From Deltaproteobacteria bacterium (GTDB lineage Bacteria > JAUYMQ01), in NCBI GenBank assembly GCA_030698575.1, contig JAUYMQ010000313.1, positions 1 to 7,551 on the forward strand: a stretch of 7,551 nt of DNA, in the 5' to 3' direction. Position numbers and translations under genes: made by a program. Below are positions 1 to 5,782 of the stretch, piece after piece (the first letter of the stretch is position 1; every line of letters begins with the position of its first letter). The notes below the pieces were generated by a model that was given only the letters and a program-made list of their open reading frames with translations, was not told the DNA's origin and ran no database searches.

Positions 1-7
1 GCGCCCC

Positions 8-52
8 GTCGTGACCCAAACAATCGTGACCTGGACAGTCGTGACCTTTCAA
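8..52. repeat. Three tandem 15-bp repeats
   Basis: The core TCGTGACC occurs at 9-16, 24-31 and 39-46, exactly 15 bp apart. The first two units (8-22 and 23-37) also share the ending ACA and differ at only four positions. The third unit (38-52) keeps the core but diverges after it. The array lies about 60 bp upstream of the first gene, so it could be a set of direct-repeat operator sites. Alternatively, it could be the end of an upstream coding region: one frame runs open from the window edge to a TGA at 112-114, and there the repeat would encode five-residue units of the form xRDxx. The repeat itself is seen directly; its role is inference. Confidence 0.7.
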
Positions 53-97
53 GGAAGGCCTTTCGAGCCGCCGCCGGCGGCTCCGGAGGCCACCGTC

Positions 98-103
98 GGG
101 GAG
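98..103 (+). promoter_or_regulatory. Shine-Dalgarno for the gene at 111
   Basis: GGGGAG lies 7 bases before the ATG at 111. It supports this start even though it gives an unusually long, arginine-rich stretch before the hydrophobic segment of the protein. Confidence 0.6.
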
Positions 104-110
104 AATTCCA

Positions 111-680
111 ATGATCGCGCGAACAACGATTTCGGCGCCCACTGCGGAGACGCCCTTCGCAACGCAGCGCCCTTCACGTGCACCGCGCCGGGCGGGCCTC
201 TTCCTGCTCGCCCTGGCGATCGCTCTGTTCCCTGCCTGCGAGGGCTCCTTCGCCAAGTATTCGACCTCTGCCCGGGTCAAGCAGCTGCACACCGCCGTGG
301 CGGACTTCAACAAGTTCATCCGCTGGCAGGAGTGGGAACGCGCGAGCGACTTCGTGACGGAGGAAGACCAGGCGGAGTTCAAGAACAAGTTCCAGGAGAT
401 CGAAGAGGAGTTCCGGATCACGGATTTCGAGATCAGGGACACCGACGTGGAAGAGCCCGAATCCAAGTTCGCGGAGACGATCGTGCTGTATCACTACTAC
501 CTGCTCCCCTCCGTGACCGAAAAGAAGGTCCGCGCGACCCAGAACTGGGTCTGGTCTGAAACCGAGAAGAAGTGGGAAGTCAAATCCCCCCTCGACTTCC
601 TGAAGCTGGTCGAGCGACCGGACAAGAACCAGCCCGGCGCCAGAGCCGCGCGCCTCGCCGTGGCGGATTCGGATCGATGA
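111..680 (+). CDS. Small exported, possibly lipid-anchored protein of unknown function
   Basis: This 189-residue protein is not one I can name. Residues 1-28 are polar and end in a basic RAPRR stretch. Residues 29-42 are hydrophobic, followed by Cys43 in the context LFPAC. This resembles a lipoprotein signal, but Phe at -3 and Pro at -2 are not standard lipobox residues, so lipidation is uncertain and a plain membrane anchor is possible. The mature part (44-189) is charged and rich in aromatics. It contains WQEWERASDFV near residues 71-81, and its NWVWSETEKKWEVKSP segment (144-159) resembles the last strands of NTF2/SnoaL-like folds; that similarity is an impression, not an alignment. The start is the ATG at 111 with a good Shine-Dalgarno. 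Its stop overlaps the ATG of the following response regulator by the classic ATGA arrangement, so the two are very likely translationally coupled. A role in the envelope linked to the regulator is inferred from position only. Confidence 0.8.
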   Translation: MIARTTISAPTAETPFATQRPSRAPRRAGLFLLALAIALFPACEGSFAKYSTSARVKQLHTAVADFNKFIRWQEWERASDFVTEEDQAEFKNKFQEIEEEFRITDFEIRDTDVEEPESKFAETIVLYHYYLLPSVTEKKVRATQNWVWSETEKKWEVKSPLDFLKLVERPDKNQPGARAARLAVADSDR

Positions 681-1378
681 GTCAGCAACCCGTCCGGATT
701 CTTCTCGTTGACGACGTCCGGGTCTTCAGGGAGCTGGAACGCACCTTTCTCCAGAGGAGCGCCTACGAGATCTTCACCGCCGCCTCGGGCACCGAGGCGC
801 TGGAGAAGGCGCTCCGGGTGCGCCCCCATCTCATCCTGCTCGATTGCAACATGCCGGGAATGGACGGCTTCGAGTGCTGCCGGCGCATCAAGGCCGACCC
901 GATCCTGAAGGGGGTGAAGGTCATCATGGTCACCACTCACGGGCGGGAACAGGACCGTGAACGCTGCCTCGAGGCCGGATGCGACGATTTCCTCACGAAA
1001 CCCGTCAACCGGAGAGCCTTTCTCTCCTCCGTCGAGCAAACCCTCTCACTCACGGTCCGCGTCTCCGATCGCCTCGCGATGTCGGCCAAGGTTCATTACA
1101 CGCCCGGCGACGGGGCCGGGGAGCCGAGCGTCACGGCCAACGTTTCGGTTGGCGGCGTTTTCATCCTTTCGGAAAAGCCGCCGGCCGAGGGAACGCCGCT
1201 TCATCTTCGCATCGATCTTCCGGGGCTGGATTCACCGATCGAGGTTGAGGGGGAAGTGGTCTGGAACACTTCCGAGCAGCAGCCGAAAACGGCAGAGGGC
1301 TTCGGCGTCAAGTTCACCAAGATAGACCTTGACACCGCCCGGCTCATCGAGCGCTTCGTCGCGGCACGCGTCGAATAG
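677..1378 (+). CDS. Response regulator with receiver and PilZ domains
   Basis: This 233-residue cytoplasmic protein has two domains. The receiver (about residues 6-124) shows the acidic pair D12-D13, phosphoacceptor D56 in LLDCNMPGMDG, T86/T87 and K108 in the TKP motif, so it should be phosphorylated by a histidine kinase. The C-terminal PilZ domain (about 126-233) carries both parts of the cyclic di-GMP signature: R128-x3-R132, then N155-x-S157-x-x-G160 in NVSVGGVFI, 23 residues later, a spacing usual for this family. It ends in the GEVVW...GFGVKF strands typical of PilZ domains common in myxobacteria and relatives. No DNA-binding domain is present, so output is probably through protein contacts. 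The ATG at 677 overlaps the previous stop codon. A longer reading from 572 lies inside the previous gene and adds nothing receiver-like. The cognate kinase is not identifiable; the sensor at 5783 is only a candidate. Confidence 0.93.
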   Translation: MSQQPVRILLVDDVRVFRELERTFLQRSAYEIFTAASGTEALEKALRVRPHLILLDCNMPGMDGFECCRRIKADPILKGVKVIMVTTHGREQDRERCLEAGCDDFLTKPVNRRAFLSSVEQTLSLTVRVSDRLAMSAKVHYTPGDGAGEPSVTANVSVGGVFILSEKPPAEGTPLHLRIDLPGLDSPIEVEGEVVWNTSEQQPKTAEGFGVKFTKIDLDTARLIERFVAARVE

Positions 1379-1387
1379 GGGATCGCG

Positions 1388-2044
1388 ATGCTACCGAGAA
1401 CCCTCCTTCGAAATTTCTTCCCGGCAGGGGCGGCCCTGGTGCTGCTTCTTATCGCCTCTACGCCCGTGACGGCGTCGGCGGGCGTCTACCAATGGGTCGA
1501 TGACGCGGGCACCGCTCACTTCACCGACGATCCGGGCCAGGTGCCCGATGCCCACCGGGCGGCCGCCACGGAGGCCCGGCGCAGGGATGCAGCCCGGCTG
1601 ACGGAGGAGGCCGTTGAAGGCCAGCCGCCCGGAGAGACGGCGCCGGCACCCCCGGTGGTATCCCCTGCCCCGGAGGACGAGGCCGGGAAATCGACGGCCG
1701 GGAACGGGGAGGAAGACGAACCCGCCCTCACGCCCCTCCAGGAAGCCGTCGCGGAAACGGGGGGTGACGTCGACAACCACGGGCACGACAAGCAGTACTG
1801 GCAGGATCGGCGCCAGTTCTGGGAGCAGCGGCTGGAGGTCAGCCAGAACCTCCTCGATGAGACGCGCCGCGAGTTCAATCTCACCAATCAGCGTTATGAC
1901 AGGCGGGAGTACAAGAAGTTGAAGGCGCTCCGTGAGCGCATGGCCGAACTCGAAACCGACGTGGTGCAGGCCCAGGCCATGCTCGACGGCGGCCTGGCGA
2001 AGGACGCCCGGCGGGCAGGCGCGCAACCGGGCTGGATTCGCTGA
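1388..2044 (+). CDS. Secreted DUF4124 domain protein with C-terminal coiled coil
   Basis: This 218-residue protein starts with a Sec-type signal peptide: basic residues at 4-8, a hydrophobic core at about 12-26, and a probable cleavage after Ala31 in TASAG. The mature N-terminus is a DUF4124 motif (about 32-50: VYQWVDDAGTAHFTDDP), a short beta-rich module found at the start of many periplasmic proteins, whose function is not established. Residues 72-130 are a low-complexity linker rich in Pro, Glu, Ala and Gly. Residues 133-200 are highly charged with many Gln, Arg, Glu and Leu (GHDKQYWQDRRQFWEQRLE and onward) and should form a coiled coil. The ATG at 1388 follows AGGGGA at 1377-1382, which overlaps the stop of the response regulator gene, so it belongs to the same operon (9-base gap). 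I infer a periplasmic structural or adaptor role; no enzymatic motif is visible. Confidence 0.88.
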   Translation: MLPRTLLRNFFPAGAALVLLLIASTPVTASAGVYQWVDDAGTAHFTDDPGQVPDAHRAAATEARRRDAARLTEEAVEGQPPGETAPAPPVVSPAPEDEAGKSTAGNGEEDEPALTPLQEAVAETGGDVDNHGHDKQYWQDRRQFWEQRLEVSQNLLDETRREFNLTNQRYDRREYKKLKALRERMAELETDVVQAQAMLDGGLAKDARRAGAQPGWIR

Positions 2045-2082
2045 GCGCCCTTCCGCGCGGGGAAACGTCGTTCCACGAACGA

Positions 2083-2111
2083 TTGAACAATTAAAGGCCT
2101 TTTGTTAGGCT
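2083..2111 (+). promoter_or_regulatory. Promoter-like -35/-10 pair, possibly leaderless
   Basis: TTGAAC at 2083-2088 and TAGGCT at 2106-2111 are separated by 17 bases, with TG at 2103-2104 forming an extended -10. The -10 ends only 7 bases before the ATG at 2119, so transcription would start at or next to the ATG. No convincing Shine-Dalgarno lies between. The spacing and the local AT-rich patch in otherwise GC-rich DNA are seen directly; promoter activity is inferred. Confidence 0.6.
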
Positions 2112-2118
2112 CGCCGCC

Positions 2119-2865
2119 ATGCGTTACCTCGCCATGGCGGCCTTCTTCTTCTGCCTTACCGGCTGCGCGGAAAAGATCCCGCCCACCACCCTCGCCGCCA
2201 CTGAGCCCTCCCCTCCCGCAGCCTCTCGCCCGACGCTCGGAGTAGCGGCGTTGCAGGACATGCGATCGACGGACGAACGCGCCGGCAAACGCCCGGGCCT
2301 GCTCGTCCTCGGCGTCTGGAACGCGCGGCGCGGAGACTACGTCACCGGCGATGGGGATCTGGGCGGACGGGTGCCCGGCGAGGTAACTGAAGCCGTTGCG
2401 CGGGCCATGAGCGGCGGGCGGTTCGGGCATGCGCAAGTCGTGGGCGGGGTGGCGGAGACCGATGCGCCGGCTTTGCGACGGGCCTGCGGCGAGCATGACC
2501 TGACCTGGATCGCCACGGGTTCGCTCCGGCACCTCTACGGCACGCTGCACCAGAACGCCTACCTTCTCCTGATCCCGGCCATATACGTGAACGCCGTCGG
2601 ATGGGACAACGAGAAGACCGATCCGCTGGGCGTCGCGCATATTGCGATCGACGTTCACGACTGTGCAACGGCGAGTCCCGTTTTCCACAGGGAATTCGCA
2701 GTGGAGAACCGCTACCCGGGCGTCGCGCTCTCCGAGGCGGCCAGGTTCGCGTTCGAGGATCTCCTGCAGCAGCTGCGCAACGAGACCGCCGCCCACCCTA
2801 TCCTCCGGGCCGCCCCGGTCACGCCCGGCATGGCCGACAAGCCCGAAGCACCCGGCTCGCGGTAA
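2119..2865 (+). CDS. Lipoprotein of unknown function
   Basis: This 248-residue protein has a short, clear lipoprotein signal: MRYLAMAAFFFCLTGC with lipobox L13-T14-G15-C16. A Pro/Ala/Thr-rich linker follows (about 20-38). The rest is a compact domain beginning TLGVAALQDMRS (39-50), then a helix with EVTEAVARAMSGG (88-100), and HDLTWIATGSLRHLYG (126-141). This order (a first strand with 'V..L.D.R', a helix, a Cys-containing helix before a strand ending in 'tGsl') resembles lipoproteins of the CsgG/LpoB-like type in which a cell-envelope lipoprotein binds a partner. That is a fold impression, not a family assignment. Residues 147-160 are hydrophobic but look like a buried strand or helix rather than a membrane span. 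It has its own promoter-like sequence and is followed by a 79-base gap, so it is probably monocistronic. The C-terminal 25 residues are Pro/Ala-rich and likely disordered. Confidence 0.85.
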   Translation: MRYLAMAAFFFCLTGCAEKIPPTTLAATEPSPPAASRPTLGVAALQDMRSTDERAGKRPGLLVLGVWNARRGDYVTGDGDLGGRVPGEVTEAVARAMSGGRFGHAQVVGGVAETDAPALRRACGEHDLTWIATGSLRHLYGTLHQNAYLLLIPAIYVNAVGWDNEKTDPLGVAHIAIDVHDCATASPVFHREFAVENRYPGVALSEAARFAFEDLLQQLRNETAAHPILRAAPVTPGMADKPEAPGSR

Positions 2866-2906
2866 AGCGCCGCGAGGGCTCCCGCCCTGCCCTGCGCCGG
2901 CGATTC

Positions 2907-2936
2907 TTGCGGTTCCCTGCTCATATTGGATAGATT
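2907..2936 (+). promoter_or_regulatory. Promoter-like -35/-10 pair for the GDP-sugar operon, possibly leaderless
   Basis: TTGCGG at 2907-2912 and TAGATT at 2931-2936 are separated by 18 bases. The -10 ends 8 bases before the ATG at 2945, and there is no Shine-Dalgarno before that ATG. The arrangement repeats the one at 2083-2111 almost exactly, which makes chance less likely. Transcription starting at the ATG would give a leaderless mRNA; this is inference. Confidence 0.55.
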
Positions 2937-2944
2937 GTCGCGCC

Positions 2945-3655
2945 ATGGAGGCAATTCTCTTGGTGGGCGGCCTTGCCACGCGCCTTGGCGAGATGGCGAA
3001 GGACACGCCGAAAGCACTCATGCCGGTGGCCGGCAGGCCCGTCATCGCTCACCAGGTGGATCTGCTCGCCTCGGCCGGCGTGTCCCGCGTGATTCTCGCC
3101 AGCGGGCATCTGCACGAGAAACTCAAGACGCACGTCGGGACGCGCTTCCGGGGCGTCGACATCGGATTCGCGGTGGAGGACAAACGCCTCGACACGGGGG
3201 GCGCCATCGCCAACGCCATGAAGTCGCTCACCACGGAAGATCCTTTCTTCGTGCTGAACGGCGACGTCCTCAGCGATGCCGATCTGGGCCAGATGCAGCG
3301 AGGGCTGGTTCCCACCGCCACCGGTGTGCTACTCGGCGTTCGCGTGGATGATATCTCCGCCTACGGAGAGATCCTGGCCGACGGCGATCGGGTGCTCTCG
3401 TTCGTCGAGAAGCGGCCGGAGAAGCGCGAGGGAATCATCAACGCCGGCGTGTACCTCTTTCGGGAAAGCATTCGCGCCTATTTTCCGAAGCGGGAAGTTT
3501 TCAGCATCGAGCGTGACGTATTCCCCTTCGTGCCCGAACTGCGCGTGTCCACGCAACGGCCGCGATGGATCGACGTGGGCACACCGGAGCGACTGGCTGA
3601 AGCTTCGACGCTCTTCGCCGACCGCAAAGAGGAGAAAACGTGCGAGCCCTCATAA
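2945..3655 (+). CDS. Single-domain sugar-1-phosphate nucleotidyltransferase, probably GDP-forming
   Basis: This 236-residue cytoplasmic enzyme transfers a nucleotide from an NTP to a sugar-1-phosphate. Visible motifs are the nucleotide-binding loop [10 protein letters not shown] (5-14), the PK pair at 22-23, D84-T-G-G-A (84-88), the metal-binding NGD at 105-107, FVEK (153-156), INAGVY (165-170) and WIDVGTPE (208-215), whose D210 would be the second metal ligand. It has no C-terminal left-handed beta-helix or cupin. Length and the FSIERDVFP and WIDVGTPE segments resemble HddC (D-glycero-alpha-D-manno-heptose-1-phosphate guanylyltransferase), but short mannose-1-phosphate guanylyltransferases look similar. 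The following Gmd- and Rmd-type genes make a GDP product likely; which sugar cannot be settled from sequence. The loop has Ala11 where most relatives have Gly. The ATG at 2945 is chosen because it starts exactly at the first strand and follows a promoter-like sequence; the frame is open further upstream, but that part is arginine- and proline-rich and overlaps the previous gene. The end overlaps the next gene by 16 bases. Confidence 0.88.
   Translation: MEAILLVGGLATRLGEMAKDTPKALMPVAGRPVIAHQVDLLASAGVSRVILASGHLHEKLKTHVGTRFRGVDIGFAVEDKRLDTGGAIANAMKSLTTEDPFFVLNGDVLSDADLGQMQRGLVPTATGVLLGVRVDDISAYGEILADGDRVLSFVEKRPEKREGIINAGVYLFRESIRAYFPKREVFSIERDVFPFVPELRVSTQRPRWIDVGTPERLAEASTLFADRKEEKTCEPS
3629..3634 (+). 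promoter_or_regulatory. Strong Shine-Dalgarno deciding the GTG start at 3640
   Basis: GAGGAG, within the longer AAAGAGGAG, lies inside the end of the nucleotidyltransferase gene and 5 bases before a GTG. It supports starting the dehydratase at that GTG, which gives the expected first strand of the Rossmann fold. Confidence 0.75.
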
Positions 3656-4596
3656 CCGGGATCACGGGGCAGGACGGGTCCTATCTCGCCGAGTTCCTTC
3701 TCGACAGGGGTTACGAGGTCTTCGGCATGGTCCGGCGGGCCAGCACGGAGAACTTCGAGCGGATCTCCCACATTCGCGAGCGAATCAAGCTGGCGCAGGG
3801 GGATCTTCTCGACCCCTCGTCGCTCATCTCGGTGGTGCGCGACGTCCGGCCCGATGAGATCTACAACCTCGCCGCGCAGTCCTTCGTTCCCACATCCTGG
3901 GCCCAGCCGGCGCTGACAGGCGAGTTCGACGCCCTGGGGGTCACGCGGCTCCTTGAAGCAGTGCGAAACGTCGACCTTCCCTGCAAGTTCTACCAGGCCA
4001 GCTCGAGCGAGATGTTCGGGAAGGTGAAGCAGGTCCCCCAGAACGAGGACACCCCCTTCCATCCCCGCAGCCCTTACGGGGTCGCCAAGGTCTACGGCCA
4101 CTTCATCACCGTCAACTACCGCGAGAGCTACGGCATGTTCGCCGTCAGCGGAATCCTCTTCAACCATGAATCGCCCCGCCGGGGGCGCGAGTTCGTCTCG
4201 CGGAAGATCAGCTACGGGGTCGCGCGCATCAAGCTGGGACTCGACCGCGAGCTCCTCATGGGCAACCTCGACGCGTCCCGCGACTGGGGCTACGCCGGCG
4301 ACTACGTGCGGGCCATGTGGATGATGCTGCAGCAGCCCGAGCCTGAGGATTTCGTCATCGCCACGGGGCGGTCGCACACGGTTCGGGAAATGCTCGACAT
4401 CGCCTTCCGTGCCGCTGACCTCCGCTGGGAGGACCATGTGCGCAGCGACCCCTCCCTGCTCCGGCCCGCCGAGGTGGATCACCTCGTCGGAGACGCCACC
4501 AAAGCCAGGACCGGGCTGGGCTGGAAGCCGGAGGTCAGCTTCGAAGAACTGATCGAGATGATGGTCAGCGAAGATCTTCGCAGACTCGGCGGGTGA
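3640..4596 (+). CDS. gmd: GDP-mannose 4,6-dehydratase (Gmd family)
   Basis: This 318-residue enzyme is an extended short-chain dehydrogenase that converts GDP-D-mannose to GDP-4-keto-6-deoxy-D-mannose using bound NADP. The sequence shows G7-x2-G10-x2-G13 (GITGQDG), the VRRAS segment (31-35) typical of NADP use, the catalytic S122 and E124 in QASSSEMFG (T132 and E134 in the E. coli enzyme), Y146-x3-K150 in SPYGVAK, and the Gmd signature [16 protein letters not shown] (175-190). Length is close to the shorter bacterial forms such as that of Pseudomonas aeruginosa. It starts at GTG behind a strong Shine-Dalgarno, overlaps the upstream gene by 16 bases, and is followed after 4 bases by the reductase gene, so the three form one operon. 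Because the upstream nucleotidyltransferase is HddC-like, an alternative role is GDP-heptose 4,6-dehydratase (DmhA type), a close homologue of Gmd; I cannot separate the two by eye. Confidence 0.93.
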   Translation: MRALITGITGQDGSYLAEFLLDRGYEVFGMVRRASTENFERISHIRERIKLAQGDLLDPSSLISVVRDVRPDEIYNLAAQSFVPTSWAQPALTGEFDALGVTRLLEAVRNVDLPCKFYQASSSEMFGKVKQVPQNEDTPFHPRSPYGVAKVYGHFITVNYRESYGMFAVSGILFNHESPRRGREFVSRKISYGVARIKLGLDRELLMGNLDASRDWGYAGDYVRAMWMMLQQPEPEDFVIATGRSHTVREMLDIAFRAADLRWEDHVRSDPSLLRPAEVDHLVGDATKARTGLGWKPEVSFEELIEMMVSEDLRRLGG

Positions 4597-4600
4597 CCCC

Positions 4601-5557
4601 TTGCGATCCCTGATCACCGGAATAGGCGGGTTCGCCGGGAGCCATCTGGCGGAGCTTCTGGTCTCGCGGGGCGAGACCGTTCATGGAACGGTCAAGGATC
4701 CTTCGGACACCGGGCTGATCGGGCACCTCCTCGATCGAAAGCAGATTGAAGTGCACGCGATCGACATCCGGGAGAGCCGGGCCATGGTGGATCTCCTGGC
4801 GCAGGAGCGTTACGACCGCATCTACCACCTGGCGGGTATTACATTCATTCTCGACAGCGTGGCGTCGCCCGAGGAAACGCTCGACGTGAACCTCGGCGGG
4901 ACGCGCGCCTTGTTCGAGGCGGCGCGCCTGTCGGCGCCGGGAGCGCGCATCCTCTGCGTCTCGAGCGCCGCCGCTTACGGCGATCTCGACGATCCCGGGC
5001 TCCCGGTGGAGGAAAGCACCCCCTTCCGCCCCAACAACCCCTACGGCTTCAGCAAGGCCGCCGGCGATCTCCTGGCCTACCAGTACGTGAGCCAGCACGG
5101 TCTCCACATTGTGCGGGCTCGGCCCTTCAACCACACGGGGCCCCGGCAGGCGCCCGTGTTCGTCTGCTCTGAGTTCGCGAAGGCAGTAGCAGAGATAGAG
5201 GCGGGCCGTCGCACCGGGGAGTTGAAGGTGGGCAACCTGGAAGTCGGCCGCGACTTCAGCGACGTGCGCGACATCGTCCGGGGTTATGCGCTGCTGCTCG
5301 AAAAGGGCGCCGCCGGAAGCGCCTACAACCTCTCGAGCGGGAAGAGTGTGAAGATCGGTGAAATCCTGGAAACTCTCGCCGGAATGGCGAGGGCCGAGAT
5401 CCGGATCCGCCAGGATCCGGGCAAGCTGCGCCCCGGCGAGGTGCTGTCGATCGCCGGATCTTCCGGGAAAGCCCTCCGCGAGACGGGCTGGCGCCCGAAC
5501 ATCCCCTTCGAGCAGACCCTTCGCGACCTCCTCGACTGGTGGCGCGCGCGGGTCTGA
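4601..5557 (+). CDS. rmd: GDP-6-deoxy-D-mannose reductase (Rmd family)
   Basis: This 318-residue short-chain dehydrogenase reduces the 4-keto group of GDP-4-keto-6-deoxy-D-mannose to give GDP-D-rhamnose. It shows G7-x2-G10-x2-G13 (GIGGFAG), YHLAGIT (75-81), VSSAAAYG (120-127) in the catalytic serine region, Y148-x3-K152 in NPYGFSK, and a C-terminal half very typical of Rmd: RPFNHTGPRQ (174-183), VGNLEVGRDFSDVRD (210-224), YNLSSG (242-247) and the final TGW.P...LRDLLDWW. It lacks marks of GDP-fucose synthase (an epimerase/reductase). The start is TTG at 4601; no better start codon is in frame near it, and the protein begins exactly at the first Rossmann strand. Only a weak GGGTGA, overlapping the upstream stop, precedes it, so translation probably depends on coupling to gmd. 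A DmhB-like reductase acting on a heptose intermediate is the main alternative. Confidence 0.92.
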   Translation: MRSLITGIGGFAGSHLAELLVSRGETVHGTVKDPSDTGLIGHLLDRKQIEVHAIDIRESRAMVDLLAQERYDRIYHLAGITFILDSVASPEETLDVNLGGTRALFEAARLSAPGARILCVSSAAAYGDLDDPGLPVEESTPFRPNNPYGFSKAAGDLLAYQYVSQHGLHIVRARPFNHTGPRQAPVFVCSEFAKAVAEIEAGRRTGELKVGNLEVGRDFSDVRDIVRGYALLLEKGAAGSAYNLSSGKSVKIGEILETLAGMARAEIRIRQDPGKLRPGEVLSIAGSSGKALRETGWRPNIPFEQTLRDLLDWWRARV

Positions 5558-5782
5558 TCTTCGCCTGCACGGAAATTCCCCTGTACAGCCTGAATTTATC
5601 GCTGCCGGCATCCTCTCCAAGCCCCCTGATCTGACACAAGTTTATGACGGCCCGGCCGATAAACCCAACGAAGTGACGGTCGGCCGAGGGGACCCGATCC
5701 CGCCTGCGCACGCCCCTCGAGAGCCAGCGCTCTCCGCCTCGACCACCGCCGCACTTCCAGAACCAACGGGGCGTATCGCTCG
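5558..5782. other. Non-coding gap with weak inverted and direct repeats
   Basis: No convincing gene is present in these 225 bases; the open frames here are arginine- or proline-rich. It holds a palindrome CTGTACAG at 5581-5588, a dyad GTTTAT (5640-5645) / ATAAAC (5659-5664) around a GC-rich centre, two near-copies of TGACGG-CGGCCGA at 5645-5659 and 5674-5687, and a perfect 6-bp stem with a 4-base loop at 5719-5734 (GAGAGC/GCTCTC). None is followed by a T tract, so I do not call a terminator. The end of the GDP-sugar transcript and the promoter of the sensor gene probably lie here, but neither can be placed with confidence. Confidence 0.5.

Noticed and set aside
8-52. CRISPR array
   Set aside because: Units are 15 bp with 7-base, partly conserved intervals, far too short for repeat-spacer structure, and no cas gene is present.
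11-559. Open frame from a GTG at 11 overlapping the first gene
   Set aside because: Its product is Arg/Pro/Gly-rich past position 111, while the frame starting at 111 encodes a normal charged and aromatic protein with a signal sequence and Shine-Dalgarno.
2875-2888. Hairpin AGGGC/GCCCT after the lipoprotein gene as a terminator
   Set aside because: The stem is only 5 bp with no T tract, and such short GC stems are common by chance here.
1894-3045. Long minus-strand open frame (383 codons)
   Set aside because: It crosses parts of three well-supported + strand genes and two promoter-like gaps and has an Arg/Gly/Ala-rich product, as expected for antisense shadows in GC-rich DNA.
3478-4617. Long minus-strand open frame opposite gmd (379 codons)
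   Set aside because: The + strand carries the full Gmd motif set; the antisense product has no recognisable motif.
5581-5588. Palindrome CTGTACAG as a LexA-type operator
   Set aside because: Eight bases are too few and do not match the spacing of known LexA boxes; no SOS-related gene is nearby.
4565-5620. Long minus-strand open frame opposite rmd (351 codons)
   Set aside because: The + strand carries a complete Rmd protein; the antisense frame mirrors its codon pattern.
5719-5734. Hairpin GAGAGC/GCTCTC as a terminator
   Set aside because: The stem is perfect but only 6 bp, lies about 160 bases after the rmd stop and has no T tract.
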